This document shows, piece after piece, positions 37,801 to 50,324 of a stretch of 64,000 bases of DNA. This stretch comes from Maea johnstoni (Eukaryota > Annelida > Polychaeta > Spionida > Magelonidae): NCBI GenBank assembly GCA_963942565.1, contig OZ012690.1, forward strand, positions 41,603,338-41,667,337. The letters are read 5' to 3'. Under the pieces are notes generated by a model. The model ran no database searches, was not told the DNA's origin, and saw nothing but the letters and a program-made list of their open reading frames with translations. The translations under genes and the position numbers were made by a program. How positions within the stretch are numbered: the first letter of the stretch is position 1; every line of letters starts with the position of its first letter.

Positions 37801-40800
37801 TCTCAAGTTATTTCGCCAAACATGTTGGATAACTTCTTGATTAATAGAAGTTACCCAACATGGCGGCGGCCATGCAGACCGGGCAGGGCCAGTGCTACGA
37901 AATTTACTTGGTGGCCGACTTTTGGTGAAATGTGTCCTTGGATGAATCGGGGGTGGACGAAATTCCCCAGTAATTATTTTGTAGATGAATTATAGTGGCC
38001 GAGTTTCCTAGGGCGGCCGGGATTTGCGAGAATTTACGGTAGGCATCGTTTGCTATCAAAATGCTTGTTGTAAGACAATCTTTCCATTTTATGCAACCAG
38101 GCTAGTGTAGGGCATTTTGCTGTGATATGAGAGGTCATTCAAGGTCAAACTACCCCTAATTTCATGACTTAAGGCATTTTATCTTTGAATTATGCCTGTG
38201 TAGTATCTCATCAAGTTCTCCTAGAATACATATTTAATGATATTTTTTCCTGCAAATATTATTTTTAGGTGAGAAATGTCTTTTAAAAGAGAAACTCATG
38301 CCTTTTAAGGTTATTTCAAGACAAAGTCCGTTCTAATCGTGAATATTCAAATTCGAAAATGCTCTATGTGACCTTTTGACCTTGGTTTGACATTCCATTT
38401 TTCCTTAAATCTCAATAATATTTAACGCTATCTTTAACCTTACATGGCAAGCACAAATTGGCAAGTTAAAAGGCGTATATGCCCAATTGAAAATGAAAGC
38501 TGACGTACCATATGATAAGGCTGTTGTGTCAACTTTCTGCTGCTAAATTGATATTTGGGTGCACCTAAAATCAGGCATTTTGTCATTTTGATGCCTAGAT
38601 ATTCACGATTAGCACAGACTTTGTCTTGAAATAACCTTAAAAGGCATGAGTTTCTCTTCTAAAAGATATTTCTCACCTAAAAATAATATTTGCAGGAAAA
38701 GATATCATTAGATATGTATTCTAGCAGAATTTGATGAGATACTACACAGGCAATTCAAAGACAAAATGCCTTAAGTCATGAAATTGGGGGTAGTTTGACC
38801 TTGAATGACCTCTTATATCATTGCAAAATGCCCTACACTAGCCTGGTTGCATGAAATGGAAAGATTGTCTTACAACAAGCATTTTGATAGCAAACAATCC
38901 CTATAATGTTTGGTGCTCACAACTTTTATGACCTAAACAGCAGTCCCATATGTTACTAGCACTTGCTAACAACTCGATTAGGCATGAATTGTCCAATAGC
39001 ACATTCCACATCTGCATATTACCTTGAAACTAGACTTCATTTTCACAGGTAAAGGGTAAAAAGATTTTGTAAAACATATTTAAGGTATCTTGTCTGTCAA
39101 TTATTGTGGTGACAGGCTTACCAAATTATGAAATGACAAAACAGAAGTACCTCATCAAAATTTCATCATCAAAATTTGAACTTTTTAGAGAAAAAATGAC
39201 GTTTTGACCTTTATTTGACCTTCATTTTGTGCTTAAATCTCAAAGATATTTCACACTGCCTTTATAATCTTACATAAAAAACACAATAGGCAAGTTAAAA
39301 GACTTATTCTCCCCATTAAAAATGAAAGCTGACATGCCATAAGATATGAGTCTCTATTTGTTATGTCAACTTTCTGCTGCTTAACTTAAATATTTGAGTG
39401 CACCCGTAATCAGGCATTTTGTCATTTTGGCCCCTAAATATTCCAGATTGGTTCAAACTTTCTCTTGAAATGACCTGAAAATGTCTCAGAATCCTTTTTA
39501 AGAAATATTTCTCACCTAAAAATATTTCCAGGATAAAATATGTATTCTATGAGAATTTGATAAGCTGCTAAGTGGAAAATCCAAAGACAAAATGCTTTAA
39601 ATCATGAAATTGGGGTTAGTTTGACCTTGAATGACCTCTAGTATCACAACAATAGACCCTACCCTAGGCTGGTTGCATGGAATGGAAAGATTGTCTTACA
39701 ACAAACATTTAGGTACCAAACAATACCTATAATGTTTGGTGTTCACAACTTTTATAACCTAAACAGTGGTCCCATACTAGCACCTTCTCACAACCCGTTC
39801 GTAAACTCTTATTATATGCATGGAATAACCAAATGCCACCTTCCACACCTCCATACTGACTTTAAACTACTTCATTTTCACAGGTAAAGGGTAGAAATGT
39901 TTTGCTAAAACATATTTAAGATATCTTGCCTGTCAATTATTGTGGTAATGTGGTTAGGATATTATGTAATATTTAACAAAACACAAACTACTCCATCAAA
40001 ATTTCTTCATCAAAATTTGAATTTTTTAGAGAAAAAATGATGTTTTGACCTTTATTTGACCTTCATTTTTTCCTTAAATCTCAGAGATATTTTACACTGC
40101 CTTTATAATCTTACATGACATGCACAATAGGCAAGTAATGCTGCAAGTTAAAAGGCTTATTCTCCCTACTAAAAATGAAAACTGACATACCATAAGATAT
40201 GACTCGATCTGTTATGTCAACTTTCTGCTGCTTCGCTTAAATATGTGAGTGCACCCGTAACCTGACATTTGTAATTTTGGCCCTGAAATATTCCAAATTG
40301 GTCCAGACTTTCTCTTGAAATGACCTAAAAATGTCTCAGAATCCTTTTTAAAAATTATTTCTCACCTAAAAATATTTCCAGGATAAAATATGTATTCTAG
40401 GAGAATATGATAAGCTGTTTAATGGAAAATTCAAAGACAAAATGCCTCAAATTATGAAATTGGGGTTAGTTTGACCTTGAATGACCTCTAGTATTGCAAC
40501 AATAGACCCTACCCTTGGTTGGTTGCATGGAATGGAAAGACTGTCTTACAACAAAAAAATTGATACCAAACAATGCCTATATTGTTTGGTGCTCACAACT
40601 TTTATGACCTAAACAGTGGTCACATACTGGCACCTTCTCACAACCCGTTCGTAAACACTTATTGTAAGCATGGAATAGCCAAATGCCACCTTCCACACCT
40701 CCTTATTGACTTAAAACTACTTCATTTTCACCGGTGAATGGTAAAAAATGATTTGTTGGACCATATTTGAGATTATTTATCCGTCAATCATTGTGGTAAC

Positions 40801-42117
40801 TTGGTTTGGAAATTAAATAATGACAAAACACAACTACTTCATCAAAATTTCTTGATCAAAATTTGAAATTTTTAGAGGAAAAATGGCATTTTGACCTTTA
40901 TTTGACCTTCTACAACCCCTTAATTTCAATATTTTTTTCCTAATCTTCCAGATTGAGGAGAAAATTAATCCTGATGTTTTGGTACATCATCTGCTCCCTT
41001 CCTACTTATAAAACTTAAGATAAAGTCATTTTGATTTTCAAATTTTTACCATTTTAGGCACTTTTTGGGATCTCCAGGTGGGCTTAGTACCCGACTTTGT
41101 ACCTTACAGCTCAAAATTGGACTTAAAACTCTAGTCAATGAACTTTCTAAAATGTTCAACAATTCCATTAAAAGACATTCCTTCAGAAAAAGTGGCTACA
41201 AAAAAGAAATACATACCGTCAAAAAAACTGAGAAGTTTATAAACGGAAACGATAAAATATCGGAAAATCCCAGATTCTTGATTTGGCAGCCATTTTGACC
41301 TTGAATGACCTTTATTACATCATGGGATAGAGTTGGATATGTATTTACTATTTCAAAAGATACTTCTCTTTCATACAAACATTTTAATACCAAACACTGA
41401 TCCCTATGATTGGTTTAAGCTGAGTTATGACTGTTTTAGGGTGGCTTTCCTACCCCTATACCTATTATTTTGACCATTTTGGGGCCTTTTTACATATAGT
41501 GGTGTGTCTAAGACATGACCCCGTAAAAAAGATGTGCACCACTTCTGAAGTCTACATCCACCCTGGCGGTATGCCCCAAGTGTGGGCCTAAAACATGATA
41601 CCAACGGAAATTTTCTAGCTCTCGGGTTAACCTAACTTCTAAAATAGAGCACTTTTCTTGATCTGGCTACTGGACTATATCATAGGGACCTGCCCTCATG
41701 GCCGAGAGGTCTAAGGCATTGCCACTGGCATGTTGTATGACACTAGGATAGTAATGGTGCACATTTATCAAATGTGGACTCAAGGGGTGCGCATCGTATG
41801 CTTTGATTACACTGCCAAAATATCAACATGATGGTATACAAGCTATACATTATACTTCAAATCCTTAACATGCAAAGCAATACTTAACTCTTAAACTGTA
41901 TTCATGTTTATGTGAAGTTTTGTGAACATTTATCTATGTACGTACATATCTGCTGTTGAATGAATTAATATTTATTCCTCATTTCATTTTAGTATCTGAA
42001 GTTGAGGCTGATTTAGAGACAAAAAAGGTGTATGCCACCTCTGATAAGCCACCAGAGGAATTGCTGGAGGCATTGAAAAAGACTGGGAAGGCCATCACCT
42101 ATGTTGGAACTGAATAG
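31889..42117 (+). CDS. ATOX1: ATOX1/ATX1 copper chaperone, complete
   Basis: Three exons: 31889-31894 (ATGCCG, only Met-Pro), 33948-34023 and 41993-42117, joined with canonical GT-AG borders to give 68 residues, the same length as human ATOX1. The protein is a single heavy-metal-associated domain. MEMTCEGC (residues 8-15) carries the two copper-binding cysteines of MxCxxC, and LKKTGKAITYVG near the end holds the conserved Lys of the copper loop. Known role: it takes Cu(I) in the cytosol and passes it to P-type ATPases (ATP7A/B) at the Golgi. The six-nucleotide first coding exon matches the human gene in splitting after Met-Pro. Intron 2 is nearly 8 kb because of a 6.9-kb palindromic element. 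The start is certain from family length. Confidence 0.95.
32080..32098 (+). repeat. Poly-G run in ATOX1 intron 1
   Basis: GA followed by about 17 uninterrupted G on the sense strand of ATOX1; a possible quadruplex in the pre-mRNA. Confidence 0.8.
32331..32751. mobile_element. Foldback element, 421 bp
   Basis: GTCTGTCTGACTCGAGTTTG at the left and its reverse complement at the right. The arms of about 195 bp pair almost throughout (ACTTTTTGTCTCAACT / AGTTGAGACAAAAAGT, CCCATTGTAAAGTTTGCCC / GGGCAAATTTTACAATGGG) around a short loop at about 32527-32555. No clear target duplication and no coding capacity. Confidence 0.85.
32752..33094. mobile_element. hAT-like non-autonomous element
   Basis: Starts CAGGCCTCAACGCTAA and ends TTAGCGTCGAGCCCTG, CAGG/CCTG ends typical of hAT elements. 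GCCTGTAGGACCAGT occurs near both sides and a hairpin (ACATTTGGGGACATTCT / AGAATGTCTCCAAATGT) sits in the middle. It abuts the foldback at 32331-32751. An 8-bp target duplication is not clear. Confidence 0.5.
33501..33660. mobile_element. Possible hAT-like end fragment
   Basis: CAGGGTCCGACATTAAGGC has the form of a hAT terminus, and GGGCAAGT words recur inside. No matching right terminus was found. Confidence 0.35.
34743..41630. mobile_element. 6.9-kb TTAA-flanked near-palindrome in ATOX1 intron 2
   Basis: TTAA at 34743-34746 and 41627-41630 encloses CCCGAGAGCTAGAAAATTTC ... and its reverse complement. The arms (about 34747-38355 and 38600-41626) pair almost end to end; the outer 0.9 kb of each arm is unique. 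The inner parts are tandem units of about 840 bp (left starts near 35640, 36484, 37322; right mirror images near 40735, 39890, 39050). Shared words include AGGTCATTCAAGGTCAAACT and GAGCACCAAACATTATAGG. The left arm is interrupted at 37606-38040. No transposase or long protein gene is seen; the mirrored short open frames at 35075-35308 (minus) and 41065-41298 (plus) are one arm sequence read twice. TTAA targets and CCC ends suggest a piggyBac-type foldback. Confidence 0.9.
37606..38040. other. Foreign segment inside the left palindrome arm, with three stem-loops
   Basis: This 435-bp piece has no partner in the right arm. About 140 bp of arm sequence (37466-37605) is repeated just after it (38041-38180). 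Within it, three hairpins follow one another: TTTCTTTGTCA/TGACAAAGAAA (37739-37763), TGAGAATAGGTGA/TCACCTATTCTCA (37770-37805) and CATGTTGGATAACTTCT/AGAAGTTACCCAACATG (about 37818-37862, one mismatch). The GC-rich remainder is not recognised. Confidence 0.7.
41690..41775 (+). mobile_element. tRNA-derived SINE head
   Basis: CCTGCCCTCATGGCCGAGAG + GTCTAAGGCATTGCC matches the heads of the SINE at 18568. It sits 60 bp outside the right end of the palindrome; no B box or body follows. Confidence 0.55.
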
Positions 42118-42750
42118 AACTGCAATTGGGGTATTTTTGCAGGTGAGGAAATACAGTGCTTCATATATAGGCACAGTGTATATATATATATATATTTATA
42201 TTCACACACACACATCATTTGGTATATAACATCATTATCAAGCATTAACAAATATTAGTAAAAAAGTAAGTGTAGTTAAATGTTGTAGTGGATGTCATAA
42301 AACCTAGAGTTAATAGGCATGGTCAATATATATGTGCTTGTTTGTGATTGTCTGAAATTGTTTGCTCAAAAAACAAATATCTTCCAAATGTTTGATTGCC
42401 CTTTTTTAGTCATACAGTTTATGTTTTATAATCAATTAATATAAAAAGGCTATTGATATTGTAAATAGCCTATTAATATTTTGTAATTGAGATGCTTTTT
42501 AATGTGATTATATGTATAAGTAAAACATGCATGTTCTTTACTACCATTTCAGATATTACAGGTTTTTACCTGGAGCATTAACATAATTGACGTCTCACAA
42601 ATGTGTGGAAGGATGGACTAGACCTGATCATTGGGATGGTGCAGATTATTTACAGAAGACAGCCGCAGGAGGAAGCACAACTCTATATCTACATTATGTT
42701 AATTTTATTGTGTAACAATGTAATGAAATAAAGAAGCTAATCACAAGACA
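42118..42750 (+). other. ATOX1 3' UTR with poly(A) signal and possible intron
   Basis: AATAAA at 42727-42732. A strong donor (GCAG then GTGAGG at 42143) and an acceptor (TTTCAG ending 42552) could remove an AT-rich 410-bp piece, leaving a 3' UTR of about 220 nt. The donor is only 25 nt after the stop, so the intron should not trigger decay. Not proven. Confidence 0.45.
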
Positions 42751-43204
42751 TAGCTACAAGTTGTTTTTGCTCACCCCTGGTATGGCAGAATTATACTAGG
42801 TAATACAGGTAGCCTCATGTAACTCAGATTTTTATGTATACCAGACAAAATGAAAGCTCTGTTCCCAAATTAACCGACCTAGTACTTATTTGTTAATAAA
42901 GTAATTCAGACTTATATGAATCCTGGACAAAATCACTGGTTCCAAACAATTCCTATGAACTTAAATGTTAATAAAGTATTCTGATTCAGTTACCTCGGAC
43001 ACTTTTGCTTGGTCCGTTTTTGTCCATGGTAAGCAAGATTACCTGTCTAAGTACTAAGAGAGACATGAAGAGAAATAATAAACAACTTCTATGCAAGGCT
43101 TGGAAGCTCTCGAGTCTGCTTAGGTGCTGTGAGCAAAGAGTTTCTCACTGTAAGTGTAAATAAAACAGGGTATCTTATGAGAAAAGGCCATTATAATTTA
43201 TAAG

Positions 43205-43345
43205 TCTAGGCAGTGGTTTTCACAGGGAATCTGGTTTCCTCCACCATTAATAACTGGCTAGTCACGAATAAGGCTAAATATGGCAGAAAAGGTGACGATA
43301 ATCAAAATTCCAACTCCAAGCACCAGGTTTACTATAAACCTGTGA
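43205..43345 (+). mobile_element. SINE body fragment
   Basis: GCAGTGGTTTTCACAGGG, TTTCCTCCACCATTAATAAC and GGTGACGATAATCAAAATTC match the body of the SINE at 18568-18870. Confidence 0.65.
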
Positions 43346-44768
43346 AGAATAAAAACAAAAAGTCCATGCTAATTATTACTTCCTTTATAACTTTATTCTT
43401 GCAACATATACATAATAGTTTTCTGACTACAAAGATCACAAGTAATGAATTTAATCATATGAATAGACTTCATGCAGAACAGCAGGACTCCGTCCCTAGA
43501 ACTGTGACATGTAAACGAGTAAGCATACTTCCAGGCACCTTACCAAAAACGCCAAATATTACATTCTAGACATCTAAAAAACCCAACAAAAATGATTAAG
43601 ATATTTTAGTTATTTCCCTCTAACAAAAGCTCAGAAAATATTTAACAAAATAAGTACATTTGAACATAATCAACAACTCGTCTATTAATATTTTGTAAAT
43701 TTATCTGTGTTCATAATTTTATTGTCATAAGTGTCTCTGATCTGGAGGACAGTTGTCATGGTAACTTTAAGTCATGGTTATCATAAATTATGTTCAGATG
43801 AAAAGACCTTGTCAGGCCTTTTTATTGTTTGAGTGCCATTTGTATTGTCATGAATAATTCAAACCTGAAGTTACTTCAAAATCAGATGCAAGTGTGCGTT
43901 GTTCGGCCTCGTGATATTTCTGAAATACATGTAAATGAAACAAAAACAACAAATATTTGTTGACCTTAATCTTCCCAATACTGTGGTAGGAAGCATCTTA
44001 AGTACCTCTGAATCATTTCTCCTCTCTTACAAGAAGGAAAGAAGAGGGTTATATGCCTAGAATAGAAGAATAGCTACGGCTAAACCATCCATGCCTGTGC
44101 CAGGGTCTTTTTATTTTATTTTATCAAATGCCTAACCAAAAGAGCAATCACAAACTTTAAATATATTAAATCTGATTTTAAATTGACAGGTCAGCTTTAA
44201 GGAGCTCACTACCTGACAATACCATCTTGAACACAAAACAGCCCGAAGAAGATCATCACTCATTGGAAATAAACATTAATTTACAAACGTGTGGATTGCA
44301 AGTATCCAGCTTGGCACAAAGTGAATCAAGACAAAAGCCTACTTGCCAATTTTTTTGATTTTTAAAAGGTTACTTGGCAACATGGTTTATTTGATTGTAT
44401 TCTCACAATCAACATTTCAAGTGATTGCACAGTCCTATGGCAGACTCATGGCCACAATGCCCCAGCCAAATATGTTTTAACCAAACACTCATTTTGTATT
44501 GGATTTTCATACTATATATTTTAGTGGAACTTCTCCCTCATAGAAAAATGCATGTGCTATGCAGGATCAAACTTGTGCCTTACAACTGAATGGAAGAGAA
44601 AGCTGAAACTGTATGTAGGAGTCATTCTTCAAAACATTCTTTTCGGAAACCTTGATTGTTTACCAATAGTATAACCAATATTAACAACATGATATACAAG
44701 ACCGAGCTACATCTTAAAAGGATTTCTATGCGTATGCAGAATCAGTTATCTTAGGGCAATTTAGTATA
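43346..44768. other. Intergenic, nothing recognised
   Basis: AT-rich sequence without coding, RNA-gene or clear repeat signals that I could identify. Confidence 0.4.
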
Positions 44769-44944
44769 CAGACAACTCTGCTTAATCCGGACATGTGTAA
44801 TCCGGATTTTCGTCTAAAACGGACAGATTGGAAGGTCCCAGTCCCTTCCTATACATACAAATTCCTATACGCATAATCCGGATTTTGTCTAATCCGGACA
44901 GAAATTTAGGGTCCTTATCAGTCCGGATTAAGCAGAGTTGCCTG
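44769..44944. mobile_element. Tigger/pogo-like MITE, 176 bp
   Basis: CAGACAACTCTGCTTAATCC at the left and GGATTAAGCAGAGTTGCCTG at the right form inverted ends of the Tigger type (CAG..., TTAATCCGGA). Internal AATCCGGATTTTCGTCTAA / TAATCCGGATTTTGTCTAAT repeats. The left flank is TA; the right TA is not preserved. Confidence 0.8.
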
Positions 44945-45300
44945 TCAGTCTGTCAGATCTATAATCATAGCTGACAGCATTCTCTTTCTTAAGACAGAAA
45001 CAATCCCTAGTAATTGAAATGTATGCAGCAAATAGTTTGATTACAGCTGCTTTTCCCCAAATGTTTTAACTTATAACAGTTTTTGTATATTTCAGTTCAA
45101 TAAAATGAACTCATGAATTTCACGATTTAACCAAACGAAACTACAACTCATAAAATTTTGATAAAGTGCTAAAACTAGGTATTCAAAGAATGTACGTTTA
45201 GATATGATCTGATCACCTCAAAGCAAAATATTTGCCATCACAGTCTAATTTATGCATTTCTGAAATTACTAAAAAAGACAAGTAAAACTTAGTCAACAGT

Positions 45301-45813
45301 TACCGTAATTTCGCGTGTATAAGACGCACTTTTTTACACTAATTTTTACACTCAAATCGGGGGTGCGTCTTATACACAAAGCTAGAACTCTAGGGTGTTT
45401 TACATCGAGTTAGCAGGCCACTCGGAGATCGCCAATTACAATTATAATGCGGCCAAGACAATGCCCATCGATGTTTGCCTAGTCGTTGATGAATTGTAAT
45501 TACCGAACCACCCTCCGCTAGAATGTACTGATTACAATCCATGTGACATGCCTATGACAATGGGTAGTGAGCACCGACACAGGGTGATACGCATTGATGT
45601 CACGGTGATGTCACGGTGATGTCACATTTCACTCATCTCAATATGCGTTTTAATGGCTTTCTAGCGTTATTCATGAGGAGTTGGTTACCTACAATAATTC
45701 CGAAAAGGGGGTGCGCACTATACACAAAGCTAAGGGCTATACATCATTTTAAAGGCCTGGACAAGGGGTGCGTCTTATATACGGGTGCGTCTTATACACG
45801 CAAAATTACGGTA
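45301..45813. mobile_element. TA-flanked MITE with GACGCAC ends, 509 bp
   Basis: TA, then CCGTAATTTCGCGTGTATAA ... and the mirror TTATACACGCAAAATTACGG, then TA. GGGTGCGTCTTATACAC recurs near both ends. The ends and TA target match a widespread mariner-like MITE type. The interior (about 45400-45700) contains GTGATGTCACGGTGATGTCA repeats and no transposase. Confidence 0.8.
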
Positions 45814-47904
45814 TAGCATTCAACAATTCCTCACCCACTTTCCTACTAAAATAATATACTTACCAATTCATGCCAGAGGAGCGCCTAAATGCCTATTCAA
45901 GGAATACCTTCTTTATAAATACATCTTTCAGGAAGTATTTGCATAAGAAATGTTAATCACAACAAATCTAAATTCTCCCCTTATATATGGTGAACCTTAA
46001 ATGTTATTTTAAAATGTGTCACGCATCCAGATGATTCTTTTTCATGAGAAGATCTAATTCATGCCTGGATATCTACTTGACCAGTGTCATCTGGACCTGT
46101 CCTACTTTTGAAAATAACTTTGGAATTAACCATACATTTGCAAAATATTTCAAGGAGAGTTGTAGATAGAGTTCTGATGAACAAGTCTCCTTCAAGTCTC
46201 CTTTTCCTTCATATTTTATACATATTGCTTTAGTTAAAGAGATATCACCAAATTTGTCAGGCAAGTTTGGCTGCTACAGGCATGAATGGGTTATTAATTA
46301 AGCACCTACACCACAATCTATAAACAGATCAAGATCTACCAAGGCACAGTCCAGGCCTGTTATATAACGTGTCATGATTAGCTGTATCACAGTAGACAAT
46401 TCAGAACCTCTACCACTAACCTACTAGTTCACTGATAAGTACACAGTTCAGAGCAGACTGCACAGATATACACATGTAAAATAGCTGTCTGAACATCACC
46501 TGGACACCCAAACCCTTAAAACCACACAGCAGCTCACCCTAATATCTAAATCAATCGGGAGTGTCTGAAAATGTCATATAATTGGAAATTACTTTCATTT
46601 CAATATATAAATGCTTGGTCATACTTTGCCTTTTCCTAATAAGTGAGTATATGTTCAATATAGTTATCTGAATATATTGCAGCTCTCTTGAGAAACACAA
46701 CTAGGCGTAGAGGCCTTTTATGAGATTGGGCCTCAAACTTCTTATGACTCTACAACTTTTTCAAAATTGAGGAGAATGGTCATATCTCAATCTTGATAGG
46801 GAATGTAGATGGCTTACCTCAAATAACATCCTCGATAACAGCTACAAGGAAATCTAAGATAAAATGCCCCAAACAAAACATATCACCAATCCTTATTACT
46901 GTAACTACATAACTTGCACCAACAAATTAAAATAGAATGTACATTTCAAATCTGTCCATACATTTGCTACAGTACTGACATTTAATTCCTGCACTAAATG
47001 TGTGGGCAGCCCAGGCATACTACACAACCGCATGCCCGATTGTCACCCAGTTTCCTGGGCATGGATGACCTCACAAATGAATGTAGCTTTGATTCACAAG
47101 GTACGTGGGTAATTGATGTGCTTGGCTTATTTGTTTGACATGTTATCCATGGGTGTTAGTTCAACTAGGCACTGGCAGACATCCGGTCAACTGTTACAGG
47201 AATTATATGTCTGTACTGTAGGGTGGAAGGGTTTGATACCATGATTACTCAGCAGCAACAAGTTGTCAGCCAAGGTTTCGGGAGATACATAATGGTACTC
47301 AGCCATGGAATGTCAAGAGAAATTGAATGTAGCAAACCAGGTCTCTGAATGTACCCAGTTAGGCCGAACTGTTCAGAAATATCTATCAGAAGAAAGCATA
47401 CTTTGAAAGAAAATTATTTTATTATCATTCAAGCTTAGGCTGCCCTTGCCCAGCCTAATCCTAGTTAAACTTATTTCATTCCCAATTATTTCAGAATTAT
47501 TTCAGGCCTTTTTTGATACCTGAATAAGTGGAATGCATAAATAAGCAGATAGACACCTGGTTCAATGACAAACAGACACACACTGTTACAGTGGAAAGGC
47601 CCCAAGCCGATTTAGGACAATACAACATGCAAATGACCTTGACAAGGAATACATATACACAAGATTCTGAAATCATAGCCATATCAAAACCTTCCACAAA
47701 TCAACAACCACCATTCAACTTAACTCTTCATGTCCCCACAACACACATGCACACACAGCATGGAACCCACTGACTGAAGTAAAGACACCAAACAACAAAC
47801 GTACATGTAACGTGACAGAGAGGAATGTCAGCAATGCCCATGTCTGTAAAACTGAGGAGGCGAGAACAGACAATGAGTCATGAATGTGGGAATGTGAGCC
47901 CCTT
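45814..47904. other. Intergenic, one MITE A copy, otherwise nothing recognised
   Basis: Apart from the MITE at 46050-46293, I see no gene, RNA or repeat that I can support. Confidence 0.4.
46050..46293. mobile_element. MITE family A copy
   Basis: AATTCATGCCTGGATATC ... CAGGCATGAATGGGTT as inverted ends, AAAATATTTCAAGGAGAG inside, with a small internal duplication (AAGTCTCCTT twice). Confidence 0.75.
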
Positions 47905-48116
47905 TTAACCCTTCCAATGCTGAGGCTACTTTCGTCCAAAGCACAAGGACGCAACAATCTTTGAAAACCATCTAAACCCTGTCATGTTGGTATTCATGGG
48001 ATAGCTCTTGATGAGTATTCTCAGATGAGTACCCATATGCCAAGGTTTCAGTCATTTTTCAGGTTTTTGCATCCTTTAGTATTGGCCAAATTAGCCACCA
48101 GCAGCATAAGGGTTAA
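47905..48116. mobile_element. TTAA-flanked MITE family E, copy 1
   Basis: TTAA (47905-47908), CCCTTCCAATGCTGAGGCTA ... CAGCAGCATAAGGG, TTAA (48113-48116). It is 204 bp. The interior GGTATTCATGGGATAGCTC and GTACCCATATGCCAAGG recur in copies at 57.35 kb and 58.56 kb. Confidence 0.75.
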
Positions 48117-49929
48117 AGGTTCAATCTCATAACCTTTTCTAAATATCCTTTCCCAGGTTATGCATCGATTAAACAGATGTGCCCTCAAATTTACCACAAT
48201 AAACGGTATCTACTAGTATGTGACTAGCTAATCAAATATATATATATATATAAATAAAACAGAAGAGACCGTACCAACAATCATAAAAGTATATAATGAA
48301 ATAAAATTAGTTTTTTTTCTGATTTTCTTTAACTCATAACAAGAGAAATATTGATTTTCATTCATAAGTAATTCTTCCACCAGTGACAAAATACATCTAT
48401 ACCATGTTTGTCACCAGCCCAGCTGGGTAATGTCAAACATGGTATAGTGAGGAGCACTTTTACTAACAACACAGTTCTAGACTACCTGGAAACTCAACAA
48501 AAGTAAAATCCAACAAAATTATCACAGTCACACTAAAACAATTAATGCAAATTTACTTCCACCCTTCAACAAAAATTGTACTTCAATAAACGTCTTCTTG
48601 GAATGTGCTTTTCTTGAATTTTTAGAGTACTTTATCATTTCAAAGTTCTAATAAGCATGTTTGGATCAACAAACATTTTCACAGGCGTCTTTCTCACTTA
48701 AACTTGTATCTAATGAATTATCTTACACAATTCTGTAACCCATATGTTTCTTACTAGGCTCACAATAAGTATTTGTGCGAACATATGGCAGCCAGGAACA
48801 GAAGCAAATCAATTAATAGGAATTCTACACTAGGGTTGGATACTAATAAGACCAAAACGGTACCAACAAAACGATACAGTATTTTAACGGTACTGTTAAC
48901 AGTACTTTATTGCATTATTACCTTATACTGACAACTGTTAATCAGTTAAATTGGCCATAAGAAAATATGATGAAAGCCCTGTTCCAGATATTGTTGTCTT
49001 ATGTTTTGCCCAAAACTACGAAAATTTATTCCATAGTTCTATTCATGCATGCCATACCAAACTGTAATGGATGGTTTTAAAAATTAGCATTGCAATATAT
49101 ATTGCAGTCACGCAAAAAACTAACTAAAACCACTGATCAGAATCACCTGATACATAGTATAACTTTCTAGAAAGCCTTTCTAATTCCCAACAGAATTATA
49201 AATCAGCATATAATATTCTATACTTCATAAGCAACCTCTAAGTAGGTTGATACAAATGATAAGACCAAGGTGCCTCTCAACAAATAAGAGTAACAACCAA
49301 CTCATCCCAACTATGGCTAAGAAAATCTGTCTGTCAAGTCAAAAATTATGGCAATTGATTATATTTAATCAATGCTCACATCTTTGCGAGTTTGTGAAAT
49401 TTAAGTTTAAGAATTTTTACGTATTTTTCTTAACATTCAAATGCCATTGTAGGATGCATATTCAGGCTTAAGGCGGGTACTCTAGTCAAGCCAACCACTA
49501 ACATCCCTTCACTTCAGTGTTAATACATCCTATGACACGTGTGCACAGTTGTTTACACAATGGTACCAGAACTTATTTTCTTTTTAAAGTTTAGGCACTC
49601 GCTTAAAAATTAATACAAGAACACATCACCTCACAAATAACTTTCAAAAGATACCATTTCAAGAAATATTTGCACAAGTCTCGTATGAGGATCGTGCAAG
49701 ATAATCTTTAAACCATCATGCCTTGTGTCTGAGATAACAGGCAGCTACATACAGTCAATTGCACTTCTAGATTATTCAAAACCTCTAGCTATAAAATTGA
49801 TATATGCTGAATATCTAGATTACTCAAAACAATCAATGTTTTGAGAACCTGACTATCACATATATGTTTGAAGACAAACATAGTTGGTAAGAATGCAATT
49901 AATTCTCTGGGGGAAGAAAATTATCCTTT

Positions 49930-50111
49930 TAACCCATTTACACTCATTGAGGGCAAAACAGGCCAGGCAACTTTGGAAACAATTTACTTATAAAGGCAAA
50001 TTTTTGGAAAACATTTGAAGGAGAAACGTTGATCAGAAGCCAGACAACCCTCACTCAAATATTTTGCGATGGTACTTTCTAAAGGAACTCCGAGTGTAAA
50101 TGAGTTAACAA
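49930..50111. mobile_element. MITE family A copy
   Basis: TTAACCCATTTACACTCA ... GAGTGTAAATGAGTTAA, inverted ends with TTAA at both; interior AAAACATTTGAAGGAGAAA. Confidence 0.75.
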
Positions 50112-50324
50112 GCTTCTTTATGCAGTGTTTAACAAAAATGTAAAATATGCACTATGCCAGATATGTAGAAATCATTAATGCCTTCCTATGAGTAGGTATT
50201 AATGACATTAAAATATCTTCAATGTAGGTATCATATGGAAGAAATACTGATTCCTGCTTTTTTTTATCGACAACATTCTTAACAGAGCACGAAAAACACA
50301 ACTGACTACATATGCAATATTGGT

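Noticed and set aside
35075-41298. A conserved 77-residue protein present at both 35075-35308 (minus) and 41065-41298 (plus)
   Set aside because: It is one arm sequence of the palindrome read twice; no domain, and identity is explained at DNA level.
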